DNA from: Arthrobacter sp. CJ23
Lineage (GTDB): Bacteria; Actinomycetota; Actinomycetes; Actinomycetales; Micrococcaceae
Direction of reading: 5' to 3'
Assembly: GCF_024741795.1 (NCBI RefSeq)
Contig: NZ_CP102950.1
Coordinates: 3,100,001-3,164,000 of the forward strand
Length of the DNA stretch: 64,000 nt
The translations under genes and the position numbers were made by a program. Shown piece by piece: positions 55,541 through 64,000 of this stretch. Numbering within the stretch: position 1 is the stretch's first letter; every line of letters starts with the position of its first letter. The notes beneath the pieces are model-generated. The model saw nothing but the letters and a program-made list of their open reading frames with translations, did not search any database and was not told the DNA's origin.

Positions 55541-57172
55541 CTACTGGGCGGCGTCCAGAGTCACGTCGATCTCCTGGGACTGGCCGTTGCGGACGATCGT
55601 CACCTTGACGGTGGCGCCGGCCCGCTCCTCGCGCACGGCAGCGGTGAGCTGGTTGGGATCGCTGATGGCGTGGTCGCCGAACTTCGTGACCACGTCGCCC
55701 ACCTTGATGCCTGCCTTGGCCGCGGCCGAACCGCTGGTCACCGAGGCCACCTCGGCGCCGATGGAGAAGCCCGAGGTGCTGCCGGTGGCGGACTTGGAGC
55801 GCACGCTCACGCCGAACTGGCCGTGGCTGGCCTTGCCGGAATCGATGATCTCCTGGGCCACGCGCTTGGCGTGGTTGATGGGGATGCTGAAGCCCACGCC
55901 GATGTTGCCGCTGGAGGAATCGGAGCTGCCGCTGCCCGCGGAGGCGATGGCGACATTGACACCGATGATCTCGCCCTTGCTGTTGACGAGGGCGCCGCCG
56001 GAGTTGCCGGGGTTGATGGCCGCGTCGGTCTGGATCACGTTGATGGAGATCGACCCCTCGTTGGCGGTGGCCTGGCTCTGTCCGCCGCCGGGAGGGGCGA
56101 ACTGGAAGCCCTGGTCACCGCCCTGGCTGTTGTCGGTTCCGTCCTTGGGCGCCGCCGAGGAAGCCACGCTGATGGTGCGGTTAAGCGTGGACACGATCCC
56201 GTCCGTCACTGTTCCGGTCAGCCCAAGCGGCGAACCGATGGCGACGGCGGTGTCCCCCACGTTGATCTTGTCCGAATCGCCCAGCGTTGCCGGGACGAGT
56301 CCGGAGGCGTTGTCCACCTTGATGACGGCAAGGTCGGAGAGCGGATCGGTGCCCACCACGGTGGCCTTCAGGATACGGCCATCGTTGGTGCGGACCTCGA
56401 TGGAGGCATTGGCGGTCTTGCCGTCCAACGTGACCACGTGCGTGTTGGTGAGGATATGGCCCTTGTCATCGATGATGATGCCCGAGCCCGTGCCGCCCTC
56501 GTTGCCGCTGGTGGCCTTGATGGTCACCACGCTGGGCGAAGCCTTGGCAGCCGCGGCCGTGATGACGTTGACGTCGTCCTTGTTGTTGACGATGACCGTG
56601 CCGGGTTGGCTGCCGTTGACCGCCGCCGGGGTCCGGTCGCCCAGAAGCAGGCCGCTGGTGGCAGCCACGCCGCCGCCGATCAGCCCGGCCGCCAGGATGC
56701 TCGCCACGAGGGTCCCGACGCCGAACACCGGCTTGCGCTTGGTGGTCACCGCGGCAGCGTGGTGCGGGGCGTGCGGGAACTGTTGCTGGGGCATGCCCGG
56801 CGTCTGGCCGCCCTGAGTCTGGGGAGTGCCCTGCGGCCCTCCGTAGAAGGGCTGGTGGTGCGGGTAGTTCGGCCGCTGCGATGCGCCGTAGTCCGGGCCG
56901 GAGAACCGGGGGCCCTGGTACTGGGTGTCAGGGTGGTGGACGTCAGCGTGCTGGACGTCAGCGTGCTGGACCGGCTGAAATGGAGAAGCAGCCTTGGTGC
57001 CTGCAGCTTCACCAACGGCGGGCTGCACGGCAGTCTGCTGCGTGGGCGCATCCTCGAGGCGTGCGTCCTCAGGGAGGCTGGCCTGTTCGGGCGACACGCC
57101 TGCCGTCTCCGGGGCGGGTCCGGACTGGCCGCGGTTCTCAGGTGCGGCGCCCTGCGCTGGGTTCTCCGTCAT
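55541..57172 (-). CDS. HtrA/DegP-like serine protease (S1C) with PDZ domain
   Basis: A 543-residue membrane-anchored protease. A long Pro/Gln/His-rich cytoplasmic tail (1-145, including a HADV repeat) precedes one helix (about 151-172). The trypsin-like domain carries the triad His245 (LTNTHVV), Asp280 (LSDLAVI) and Ser391 (INPGNSGGAL); a PDZ domain (about 435-525) follows. It degrades misfolded proteins outside the membrane, like the actinobacterial PepD/HtrA group. The ATG at 57172 has GGAAG upstream; an earlier ATG-containing frame was rejected. Confidence 0.93.
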   Translation of the reverse strand: MTENPAQGAAPENRGQSGPAPETAGVSPEQASLPEDARLEDAPTQQTAVQPAVGEAAGTKAASPFQPVQHADVQHADVHHPDTQYQGPRFSGPDYGASQRPNYPHHQPFYGGPQGTPQTQGGQTPGMPQQQFPHAPHHAAAVTTKRKPVFGVGTLVASILAAGLIGGGVAATSGLLLGDRTPAAVNGSQPGTVIVNNKDDVNVITAAAAKASPSVVTIKATSGNEGGTGSGIIIDDKGHILTNTHVVTLDGKTANASIEVRTNDGRILKATVVGTDPLSDLAVIKVDNASGLVPATLGDSDKINVGDTAVAIGSPLGLTGTVTDGIVSTLNRTISVASSAAPKDGTDNSQGGDQGFQFAPPGGGQSQATANEGSISINVIQTDAAINPGNSGGALVNSKGEIIGVNVAIASAGSGSSDSSSGNIGVGFSIPINHAKRVAQEIIDSGKASHGQFGVSVRSKSATGSTSGFSIGAEVASVTSGSAAAKAGIKVGDVVTKFGDHAISDPNQLTAAVREERAGATVKVTIVRNGQSQEIDVTLDAAQ

Positions 57173-57518
57173 GGGTCTTCCTTTCATCCTCGTCTGATAC
57201 AACTATGGCCCGTCTTGCTGGAACAAAGTCGGACGTTCGCTGGGAGCTTGCTGAACGCCTCCGGACTGCGAGGTTTCGGGTACTGGATCCACGTCCGGCG
57301 GCTGCGGATTCTGAGGCTCAACGCAGGAGGAATGCTGCCTTCTCCCCGTTTCGCTGGCGGCTTATTTACCGCCGTGGACGCGCTGGAAGGTGCACCATAG
57401 AATCAAGTGGAATTGCCACAGCGACCTGCGGCTTTACAAACCATGCGTGGGGGCGCTGCTGCATTCTGTGACGATTGGTTCGCCTTGTTCCAGTCGCAGA
57501 CGTGCTGAAGGGTTGCAC
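57173..57518. other. 346-base divergent intergenic region
   Basis: It separates the HtrA-like and TPM-domain genes. An open frame here has no start site or motif and I do not call it. It probably holds both promoters; no clear element, repeat or RNA structure could be assigned, apart from a GAAGGG site next to the TPM gene start. Confidence 0.5.
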
Positions 57519-59573
57519 ATGCGGTCAATGTTGAAACGAGTACTCGCCGTGATCGGCGTGGCTGGAGTGTTGGCCCTTCCGGCCACCGCAGCCTGGGCCG
57601 AGAGTCCGGTGACCCTGGACCCGGTCACGAAGATCGTGGATTCGGCTGGGGTTCTTGGGGGCAAGAAGGCCGAAGTCCAGGAAGCCATCAAGAAGCTCGG
57701 GACCGAGCATTCGACTGTGCTGCATGTCGTCACCGTCAAGAAGTTCGAAAACCCGACTGATCGGGAAGCGTGGACCGACGAGGTGGCTAAGAAGGCCAGC
57801 CTTGGACCCAATGCCCTCATTTTCGCTGTAGCCACGGACACCAGGCAGTACATCCTGAACAAGCCGAGCGGCAGCAAGATCACGGCCGCCCAAATCGAAA
57901 AGATCAAGAGCAGCGCCATAGGCCCTCAACTTGCGAACGATAACTATGCCCAGGCGGCAATCAACGCCGCGGCCGCCATCGGCGACGCCGCAGGCGGCGG
58001 AAGCGGTACGGTCCCGAGTGGCGATTCAGGCGCCGGCGTCCTGATCGGTGCGGGCGTTGTCGCGGCCGGCGGCGTGGGCACCTACCTGTACCTGCGCAAC
58101 CGCCGCAAAAGGAGCCAGGCCTCAAGCGCCAGCTACGGCCCGCAGGGCCAGCAGCTTGATCCCCTTGCATCCCTGAGCGTCACGGAACTCCGGCACAAGA
58201 GCGGATCCCTCCTCATCGAGGCGGACGACGCCATCAAGTCCAGCGAGCAGGAACTCGGCTTCGCCCAGGCGCAATACGGCGATTCCGCCGTCGGGAACTT
58301 CACCAAGGCTTTGCAGGAAGCCAAGGGGCACATGACCGAGTCCTTCAAGCTGCAGCAGCAGCTCGACGACCACATTCCGGACACCGAGGAGCAGCAGCGC
58401 AGCTGGCTGGGCGAGATCATCCGCCGCTCCGAGGCCGCGTTGGCCTCCCTGCAGGAACAGAAAGCCGATTTCGATTCCCTGCGCGAGCTGGAAAAGAACG
58501 CTCCGCAGGCGCTGGCTGCCGTTGGCGCGGGAGCCAAGGAAGCGGACGCGAAGATCGTCCGGGCCGAACAGTCTCTCGGTGAGCTGCGCGCCAAGTACGC
58601 GGACAGCGCCCTGACGCAAGTAGCGGACAACATCACCCAGGCTAAGGAACGGCTGGCCTTCGTGCAGAACGCCACCTCCACGGCACAAGAAAAGCTCGCA
58701 GCCGGCGAGAACAGCCTTGCGGCAGTCGCCGTGCGCGCGGCCGAGGAAAGCCTCCACCAGACCAACGTCCTCATCGACGCCATCTCGAAGGTGGCAGGCA
58801 GCCTGGACGAGGCCCGGAAGTCGCTGGAGAACGCCGTAGTGGACACCAGCCAGGACCTGGCCCAGGCCAGGGCCATGATCCAGTCCGGCGAACACCCCGA
58901 ACTCGCCGGACCGGTGGCGGGCGTGGAATCCGCGCTGGCCCAGGTGAAGGTGGAAATCCAGGGCGGCAAGATTGACCCGATTGCCACGCTCGACCGTGTC
59001 GAGGCGGCACACCAGGCCCTGGACCAGTCCCTGACGGGCATCCGCGACCAGCAGGAGCAGGCCCGCCGTGCGCAGGCATCCCTGCAGCAAACCATCATGG
59101 CGGCACAGTCGCAGATCAGTGCCACCTCGGACTACATCACCGCGCGCCGCGGCGGCGTCGGCACCGAGGCCCGCACGCGCTTGGCCGAGGCCCAGCGGAA
59201 CCTCGACTACGCCCTCTCCATCTCCCGCAACGATCCTGTCACTGCGCTCACCTACGCCCAGCAGGCCCACTCGCTGGCCGCGCAGGCTGCCCAGCTGGCC
59301 CAGGCCGACGTGGACCAGTTCGGCGGCTATGCCCAGCAAGGCTACGGCCGGGGCGGCATGTTCGGCGGCGGAGGAGGCGGTGGCGGCCTCGGCGGCGCCA
59401 TCCTGGGCGGCATCCTCATCAACTCCATCCTGAACGGTGGCGGAGGTGGCTGGGGCGGCGGCCACAGCGACGGCGGCGGCGACTCCGGCGGATTCTTCGG
59501 CGGCGGCGGTGACTCCGGCGGAGGCGGCGGAGGCGGCTGGGGCGGCGACTCCGGCGGAGGCGGCGACTTCTAA
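57519..59573 (+). CDS. TPM-domain membrane protein with Gly-rich tail
   Basis: A 684-residue protein. A signal peptide ends near AWA (about residue 26); a TPM domain (about 35-150) lies outside the membrane, followed by a helix (about 170-190) and RNRRKR. The cytoplasmic part is a long coiled coil (about 215-600) and the tail (about 605-684) is Gly-rich with GGG and GGDSGG repeats. TPM proteins are linked to membrane assembly and repair. The ATG at 57519 has GAAGGG 6 bases upstream. A PspA gene follows after 101 bases, so the two likely act together. Confidence 0.85.
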   Translation: MRSMLKRVLAVIGVAGVLALPATAAWAESPVTLDPVTKIVDSAGVLGGKKAEVQEAIKKLGTEHSTVLHVVTVKKFENPTDREAWTDEVAKKASLGPNALIFAVATDTRQYILNKPSGSKITAAQIEKIKSSAIGPQLANDNYAQAAINAAAAIGDAAGGGSGTVPSGDSGAGVLIGAGVVAAGGVGTYLYLRNRRKRSQASSASYGPQGQQLDPLASLSVTELRHKSGSLLIEADDAIKSSEQELGFAQAQYGDSAVGNFTKALQEAKGHMTESFKLQQQLDDHIPDTEEQQRSWLGEIIRRSEAALASLQEQKADFDSLRELEKNAPQALAAVGAGAKEADAKIVRAEQSLGELRAKYADSALTQVADNITQAKERLAFVQNATSTAQEKLAAGENSLAAVAVRAAEESLHQTNVLIDAISKVAGSLDEARKSLENAVVDTSQDLAQARAMIQSGEHPELAGPVAGVESALAQVKVEIQGGKIDPIATLDRVEAAHQALDQSLTGIRDQQEQARRAQASLQQTIMAAQSQISATSDYITARRGGVGTEARTRLAEAQRNLDYALSISRNDPVTALTYAQQAHSLAAQAAQLAQADVDQFGGYAQQGYGRGGMFGGGGGGGGLGGAILGGILINSILNGGGGGWGGGHSDGGGDSGGFFGGGGDSGGGGGGGWGGDSGGGGDF

Positions 59574-59674
59574 CCCACACAGACTAGGTGGGGTCCATGC
59601 CTCACGTAGAAGCGGTACAACAACTGATCACTGATTTCGGTGGCCACCACTGAGCAGGACGAAAGGCAAACACC

Positions 59675-60463
59675 ATGGTTAAGCAGTCCATTTTCGGTCG
59701 GATCGCGCAGCTCGCCAAGGCAAACATCAACGCTTTGCTGGACCAGGCTGAGGACCCGCAGAAGATGCTGGACCAGATGGTCCGCGACTACACGAACAAT
59801 ATCGCCGAGGCAGAGTCCGCGGTGGCCCAGACCATCGGAAACCTTCGGATGCTCCAGGCGGACTACAACGAGGACGTCAAGAACGCCCAGGACTGGGGCA
59901 ACAAGGCACTCGCAGCGTCCAGGAAGGCCGACGAGTACCGCACGGCCGGCGACACCGTGGATGCCGTAAAGTTCGACAACCTCGCCAAGGTGGCCATCCA
60001 GCGCCAGATGTCGGCGGAAGCCGAGGCCAAGGCTGCGGAGCCGAACATCGCCTCGCAGACCGAGGTGGTGGACAAGCTCAAGAGCGGGCTTGACCAGATG
60101 AAGAACAAGCTCAACCAGCTCACCAGCAAGCGGAACGAACTGGTGGCCCGTTCCAAGACCGCGGCGGCACAGTCCCAGGTGCACGATGCCCTCAAGAGCA
60201 TCGACATCATGGACCCCACCAGCGAGGTGGGCCGCTTCGAAGAGAAGATCCGCCGCGAGGAGGCCAAGGTCCTCGGCCAGCAGGAACTCGCAGCCTCCAG
60301 CCTGGACGCGCAGTTCAACCAGCTCGAGGACCTGGGCGAGCAGACCGAGATCGACGCACGCCTGGCGGCCCTGAAGTCCGGCGGCGCCAAGCCGGCCATC
60401 GGCGCCGGAAGCACGGCTGCGGCCGGCAGCACGGTTGACGAAGCAGACTTCGACAAGCTCTAG
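59675..60463 (+). CDS. pspA: PspA/IM30-family membrane-stress protein
   Basis: A 262-residue nearly all-helical protein starting MVKQSIFGRIAQLAKANINALLDQAEDP, the family opening. PspA/Vipp1 proteins bind and stabilise damaged membranes and can form ESCRT-like polymers. The long helix (about 25-230) with many Gln/Glu/Lys heptads is visible. It follows the TPM-domain gene on the same strand; that pairing, PspA with a membrane-anchored TPM protein with a cytoplasmic coiled coil, suggests the TPM protein recruits PspA. Confidence 0.9.
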   Translation: MVKQSIFGRIAQLAKANINALLDQAEDPQKMLDQMVRDYTNNIAEAESAVAQTIGNLRMLQADYNEDVKNAQDWGNKALAASRKADEYRTAGDTVDAVKFDNLAKVAIQRQMSAEAEAKAAEPNIASQTEVVDKLKSGLDQMKNKLNQLTSKRNELVARSKTAAAQSQVHDALKSIDIMDPTSEVGRFEEKIRREEAKVLGQQELAASSLDAQFNQLEDLGEQTEIDARLAALKSGGAKPAIGAGSTAAAGSTVDEADFDKL

Positions 60464-60518
60464 AGCCAGCGGCCGGGCAGCCTGCCCGCCTCAATGCCTG
60501 CCCGCCTCAATGCCTGCC

Positions 60519-60562
60519 AAAGCAGCTGGCCGGGTCCCGTACGGGGCCCGGCCAGCTGCTTT
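60519..60562 (+). terminator. terminator after pspA
   Basis: Sixteen-base arms AAAGCAGCTGGCCGGG and CCCGGCCAGCTGCTTT around a 12-base loop, followed by TTGTCG; stem and short T run make a good intrinsic terminator. A 16-base direct duplication (60481-60510) lies just before it. Confidence 0.8.
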
Positions 60563-60589
60563 TGTCGTTCGGATCCGGATTGGGCGGGG

Positions 60590-61369
60590 TTACGCGTGGC
60601 TTGACGACGCATCCGTGGCCACATCAGCGCGGATCTCGAAGCCCTTCGGATGGAAATAGGTCACTGTGCACTCAAGAACTTCACCGTTTGCCCCAAGGGT
60701 GGTCCGTTCGAGCCGCGGGACCACCGGAAATTCGTGGACATCGAGAATGCCTGCCACGTGGTCCGGCGGCCGCTGCATGGTCACGGTGATCTCGGCGCGA
60801 ACCACAGGAATGTGTGCACGGTCCTGGATGACCTGGTAGATGGAATTTCGCTCCACGTCGGCCAGGCTGATGTGCCTGCCGATCTGGGACGGGATGAAGA
60901 TCTCCGCCAGCGCGTACGGCCACCCTTCACTCAGGTAGGCACGGCGGACCATCAGGACCTGGTTGTCGTCCGAACGGAGTTTCGGCGGCACCGTCGAGTC
61001 CTTCTCCATCCACTTGTATTCAAGCAGCGATTTGACGGTCTTGATGCCGGCGGCCGTGAACGACTCCATGAAAGGTGCCAGCCGGTTGAGTGTCGGAACG
61101 GTCCGCTGCGACATGACGAAGGTGCCCTTGCCCTGCCGCCGGACCAGCAGGCCCTTGTCCACGAGGGTCTGGATGGCCTTGCGCACCGTGGTGCGGCTGA
61201 TGGCATACTTCTCCATCAGCTCTTCCTCTGTGGGCAGCCTGGCCCCCGGGCCCAGCTCGCCGATCCGCTCCGTCAGGGCATCTGCAAGCTGCTGGTAGAC
61301 AGAAATGGGGCTGTCCCGCTGCAAGGTGGTGCTTGCATGGCTCGCGCCCGCACCGGCGTGGCTCGTCAT
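60590..61369 (-). CDS. GntR/HutC-family regulator with UTRA domain
   Basis: A 259-residue regulator with an N-terminal GntR winged helix (about 20-90, RLPTEEELMEKYAISRTTVRKAI) and a C-terminal UTRA ligand-binding domain (about 105-250), which binds small molecules such as sugar phosphates, amino acids or histidine intermediates. Because gluconate genes are 8 kb away and unlinked, no link is claimed. Its own target is not visible; it is divergent from nothing in particular, with the tRNA gene upstream. Confidence 0.9.
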   Translation of the reverse strand: MTSHAGAGASHASTTLQRDSPISVYQQLADALTERIGELGPGARLPTEEELMEKYAISRTTVRKAIQTLVDKGLLVRRQGKGTFVMSQRTVPTLNRLAPFMESFTAAGIKTVKSLLEYKWMEKDSTVPPKLRSDDNQVLMVRRAYLSEGWPYALAEIFIPSQIGRHISLADVERNSIYQVIQDRAHIPVVRAEITVTMQRPPDHVAGILDVHEFPVVPRLERTTLGANGEVLECTVTYFHPKGFEIRADVATDASSSHA

Positions 61370-61405
61370 CCGCGTCCCTCCCTGCCGGACCTTGAAACAG
61401 ACTTG

Positions 61406-61451
61406 ACCGCAAACAAAAAGGTCCGGATCCGTGTTTCCACTGATCCGGACC
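61406..61451 (-). terminator. rho-independent terminator of the tRNA gene
   Basis: On the minus strand, 11 bases after the tRNA, perfect 10-base arms (GGTCCGGATC and its complement, 61442-61451 and 61420-61429) around a 12-base loop are followed by TTTTTGTTTG: a textbook intrinsic terminator. Confidence 0.85.
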
Positions 61452-61461
61452 TTTTCTCCAG

Positions 61462-61535
61462 TTGCGGGGACAGGATTTGAACCTGTGACCTCTGGGTTAT
61501 GAGCCCAGCGAGCTACCGAACTGCTCCACCCCGCG
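61462..61535 (-). tRNA. initiator tRNA-fMet (CAT)
   Basis: A 74-base cloverleaf with anticodon CAT. The acceptor stem starts C1 and has A72 opposite it instead of a pair, and the anticodon stem ends in three G-C pairs (GGG/CCC); both are marks of the initiator tRNA. The T arm GGTTCAAATCC is standard. CCA is not encoded. A T-rich terminator follows. Confidence 0.93.
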
Positions 61536-61594
61536 TCGCTCGACCAACTGTACAGGTGAACGCGGCTGGAACCAACTCGGCGGCTGGACGGACC

Positions 61595-62731
61595 CTAGTC
61601 CTCCACAGCCAGGCGGCCGATGATCAGGCGCATGATCTCGTTGCTGCCCTCCAGGATCTGGTGCACGCGCAGGTCCCGGACAATCTTCTCGATACCGTAT
61701 TCGGCCAAATAGCCGTAGCCGCCGTGGAGCTGGAGGGCCTTGTTGGCCACGCTGAAGCCGGCGTCGGTGGCCACGCGCTTGGCCATGGCGCAGAGCCGCA
61801 CAGTATCCGGGGCGCCCCTCTCCAGGGCATCGGCGGCGCGCAGCAGCAGCGTGCGGGCGGTCTCCAGTTCCGTGTCCATGTCCGCGATCTCGAACAGCAG
61901 GGCCTGCTGGTTGATGAGCGGCCCGCCGAATGCCGTACGGGACTTCAGGTAGGCGATGGACTTCTCCAGCGCAGCCTGTCCCCCACCCAGGGAGCACGCC
62001 CCCATGTTGACGCGGCCGCCGTTGAGCCCCTTCATGGCGATGCCGAATCCGCTGCCCTCCTCCCCCAGCCGGTTGGCAACGGGAACCCGGACGTCCTCGA
62101 AGATGACTTGCCGGGTGGGCTGGGCATTCCAGCCCATCTTCTTCTCATTGGGGCCAAAGGACATCCCCTGGGCCCCGGCCGGCACCACGATCGCCGTGAT
62201 GCCGCGGCTGCCGGTGTCAGCGGTGCGCGCCATGACCACGTACAGGCCTGCGGATCCGGCCCCCGAGATGAACTGTTTGGTTCCGTTGAGGACGTAATCA
62301 TCGCCGTCGCGCACTGCCCTGGTGGTCAGTGCCGCCGCGTCGGACCCTGCGCCCGGTTCCGTCAGGCAATAACTGCCCAGGCACTCCATGGATGCCAGCT
62401 GCGGCACCCATGCGGCGCGCTGCTCCGGGTTGCCGAAGGCGTCGATCATCCAGGCCACCATGTTGTGGATGGAAATGTACGCCGCGATGGTGGGGCAGGC
62501 CTTGGACAGTTCCTCGAAGATCAGCACCGCATCGGTGCGGCTCATCCCGGAGCCGCCGAAGTCCTCCGAAACGTAAATGCCGCCCATGCCCAGAGTGCCG
62601 GCTTCGAGGAGCACGTCCACCGGGAAATGCTTGGTCTCGTCCCATTTGGCCGCGTGCGGCGCGATGGCTGTTGTGGCGAAATCGCGCACGGTCTCCACCA
62701 CGGCCTGCTGGTCTTCGGTCAGTTCAAACAT
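61595..62731 (-). CDS. acyl-CoA dehydrogenase, possibly isobutyryl-CoA type
   Basis: A 378-residue flavin enzyme. The family order is visible: [17 protein letters not shown] at the N-terminus, the FAD/substrate segment [12 protein letters not shown], and near the end [18 protein letters not shown] with the catalytic-region Glu in LEGSNEIMR. The pattern resembles isobutyryl-CoA dehydrogenase of valine breakdown, but chain-length specificity cannot be decided. The ATG at 62731 overlaps the upstream EtfA stop. It is the terminal gene of the second ETF operon, so it can pass electrons to the ETF encoded with it. Confidence 0.9.
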   Translation of the reverse strand: MFELTEDQQAVVETVRDFATTAIAPHAAKWDETKHFPVDVLLEAGTLGMGGIYVSEDFGGSGMSRTDAVLIFEELSKACPTIAAYISIHNMVAWMIDAFGNPEQRAAWVPQLASMECLGSYCLTEPGAGSDAAALTTRAVRDGDDYVLNGTKQFISGAGSAGLYVVMARTADTGSRGITAIVVPAGAQGMSFGPNEKKMGWNAQPTRQVIFEDVRVPVANRLGEEGSGFGIAMKGLNGGRVNMGACSLGGGQAALEKSIAYLKSRTAFGGPLINQQALLFEIADMDTELETARTLLLRAADALERGAPDTVRLCAMAKRVATDAGFSVANKALQLHGGYGYLAEYGIEKIVRDLRVHQILEGSNEIMRLIIGRLAVED

Positions 62732-63719
62732 GGACATTCCTGTTCGCGTTGAGGGCCTCGATGAGTTCGGGAACAACGGTGAAGACGTCGCCCACGATGC
62801 CGAAGTCGGCCACATCGAAGATGGGCGCGTCACCGTCCTTGTTGATGGCCACAATGGTTTTGGCCGTCTGCATCCCTGCCCGGTGCTGGATGGCCCCGGA
62901 GATGCCCAGGGCGATGTACAGCTGCGGGGAAACACTGACGCCGGTCTGGCCCACCTGGGCGGCGTGGCCAACATAGCCGGCGTCGACGGCGGCGCGTGAG
63001 GCCCCGACCGCAGCGCCCAGCGCATCGGCCAGCTGCTCCACGAGGACGAAGTTCTCGGCGGACCCCAGGCCGCGGCCGCCTGAAACCACGGTGGCTGCGC
63101 TGCGCAGTTCAGGGCGGGCAGAGCCGGTGGCGTCGTCGTTGAAGGCGTCGATCACGGCCGCCTTCGCGGAGGAGGCATCCCAGGCGGTCCCGTCCAAGGA
63201 GATCACCGTGAGCTCCGGAACCGCGGGGGGCGCTTGGTCCTCGATGGCCCCCTGCCGGACGGTGATGATCGGCAGACCGCCCTCCACCATGGATTCGACC
63301 CTGTACGCGCCGCCAAACACCGAGTGCTGGACAGCCACCGTGCCTTGCCCGCCGCGCAGCTCCACGGCATCGAGCAGGAGGCCTCCCCCGGTCCGGACCG
63401 CCAGCCGGGCGGCGACTTCGCGCCCGTCCACGGAATTCGGGACAACGACGGCGGCGGGCTGGAAGAGCTCGACGGCGCCGCTCAGCGCCTCCAGTGCGGG
63501 CGTTACCAGGACCGTGTCCGCGGCAGCAGTCACGGCGGAATGGATCCGGACCGCACCCAGCTGGCCAAGCCGCGCGACGTCGTCGTCCGTCAAGGGACGG
63601 GCCGAGGCAACCACTGCAACCGGAGTGCCGAGCCTTGCGGCGGCGGCCAGCAGCCCCCGGGCAGAAGCGGCGATCTCGCCGCGGTGGGAAATTTCAACAA
63701 GCGCCAGGATGTTCGACAT
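62724..63719 (-). CDS. second electron transfer flavoprotein alpha subunit
   Basis: A 331-residue EtfA paralogue. The FAD-binding segments are present: [38 protein letters not shown] and [18 protein letters not shown]. It is diverged from the first copy, especially in the N-terminal domain. The 3' end overlaps the acyl-CoA dehydrogenase start, which fits tight coupling of donor and acceptor. Confidence 0.9.
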   Translation of the reverse strand: MSNILALVEISHRGEIAASARGLLAAAARLGTPVAVVASARPLTDDDVARLGQLGAVRIHSAVTAAADTVLVTPALEALSGAVELFQPAAVVVPNSVDGREVAARLAVRTGGGLLLDAVELRGGQGTVAVQHSVFGGAYRVESMVEGGLPIITVRQGAIEDQAPPAVPELTVISLDGTAWDASSAKAAVIDAFNDDATGSARPELRSAATVVSGGRGLGSAENFVLVEQLADALGAAVGASRAAVDAGYVGHAAQVGQTGVSVSPQLYIALGISGAIQHRAGMQTAKTIVAINKDGDAPIFDVADFGIVGDVFTVVPELIEALNANRNVHV

Positions 63720-63730
63720 AGCTTTCCTCC

Positions 63731-64000
63731 TCAGACCAAACGGTTCGTGACAAGGAACCCGGCCAGCTCGGCAGCGGCGTTTCCTTCATCGGTGATCTTC
63801 TTGCCGACCGCACGGGCAGGGCGTTCGGCCGTGGATACCACCACGGTCCGGGCAATGCCCTCAGCTGCCGCTGGCAAGCCAAGTCCGGCGGCGGACAGGG
63901 TGGTTACAGGTTTGCGCTTGGCCGTAAGGATGCCCTTGAAGTTGGGGAACCGGGCCTCGGCGCTGCGCTCGGTCACGCTGACCACTGCAGGCAGGACCGC
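63731..64000 (-). CDS. second electron transfer flavoprotein beta subunit (5' end outside window)
   Basis: The last ~89 codons of an EtfB; the frame is open to the window edge. [27 protein letters not shown] matches, in position and character, the C-terminal part of the other EtfB here (SVTDQINEPRYPNFKGILGAKKKKI). It lies 11 bases before the second etfA. Confidence 0.88.
   Translation of the reverse strand, partial: AVLPAVVSVTERSAEARFPNFKGILTAKRKPVTTLSAAGLGLPAAAEGIARTVVVSTAERPARAVGKKITDEGNAAAELAGFLVTNRLV

Noticed and set aside
55463..57400. A 645-codon open frame on the plus strand
   Set aside because: It is the antisense shadow of the HtrA-like gene with unnatural Gly/Asp/Val/His composition.
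57205..57471. A small open frame in the HtrA-TPM intergenic region
   Set aside because: It has no ribosome binding site, Arg-rich composition and no motif, so I treat the region as regulatory.
59340..59573. Repetitive GGC-rich sequence that could look like a repeat array
   Set aside because: It is coding sequence for the Gly-rich tail of the TPM protein; there are no regular spacers.
60481..60511. Direct 16-base duplication CCTGCCCGCCTCAATG
   Set aside because: Only two copies in a short untranslated tail before a terminator; no evidence of function.

Overview
The window is a high-GC, gene-dense actinobacterial chromosome segment. Gene content and order point to the Micrococcaceae, most likely Arthrobacter in the broad sense; this genus call is inference from protein similarity by eye. 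Supporting signs are WhiB1, a PdtaS-type kinase, the 180-kDa NAD-dependent glutamate dehydrogenase, MtrAB-LpqB, SigK/RskA, many GTG/TTG starts and many ATGA stop-start overlaps. Almost everything is chromosomal housekeeping or accessory metabolism. I see no phage, insertion sequence, CRISPR array or rRNA.

Left part (1-31,000). The 3' end of an FtsK/SpoIIIE-type gene, a small membrane protein, whiB1, pdtaS and gdh are followed by an orphan CpaB/CpaE-like pair, a small HTH protein, a LysM membrane protein and an Rv3235-family protein. Next comes the conserved block secA - YcaQ-type glycosylase - hpf - comF - lpqB - mtrB - mtrA, read leftward. Divergent from mtrA is a five-gene overlapping operon (GPDPase-type membrane protein, DUF4129, DUF4350, MoxR ATPase, DUF58) plus a DUF4166 gene.

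Middle part (29,500-45,500). A cysteine-free MetE-like protein, chorismate mutase, an F420-type reductase, a complete peptide/nickel-type ABC transporter, a metacaspase facing an HExxH metalloprotease, mnmA, a ferredoxin-reductase-like flavoprotein, a cysteine desulfurase, and a SufR-like regulator divergent from a DoxX gene. The order etfBA - cysteine desulfurase - mnmA - MetE-like resembles a backbone also known in mycobacteria (Rv3029c-Rv3015c), with accessory genes inserted between its members.

Right part (45,500-64,000). A lipoprotein, a J-domain protein, trmL, sigK-rskA, a TipA-type MerR regulator, gluconate permease/kinase, etfBA with a PIG-L deacetylase, an HtrA-like protease, a TPM-domain protein with PspA, a GntR/UTRA regulator, initiator tRNA-fMet, and a second electron-transfer-flavoprotein set with an acyl-CoA dehydrogenase that runs off the window.

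The most interesting signals are regulatory: a perfect 14-bp inverted repeat covering the DoxX ribosome binding site beside the SufR-like gene; a MerR-type promoter with a 19-bp spacer feeding a leaderless tipA-like gene that also carries a strong internal start (a TipAL/TipAS arrangement); a SigK-like promoter upstream of sigK; and a leader hairpin that includes the mtrA Shine-Dalgarno. The metacaspase/metalloprotease pair is the best candidate for an undescribed functional module.
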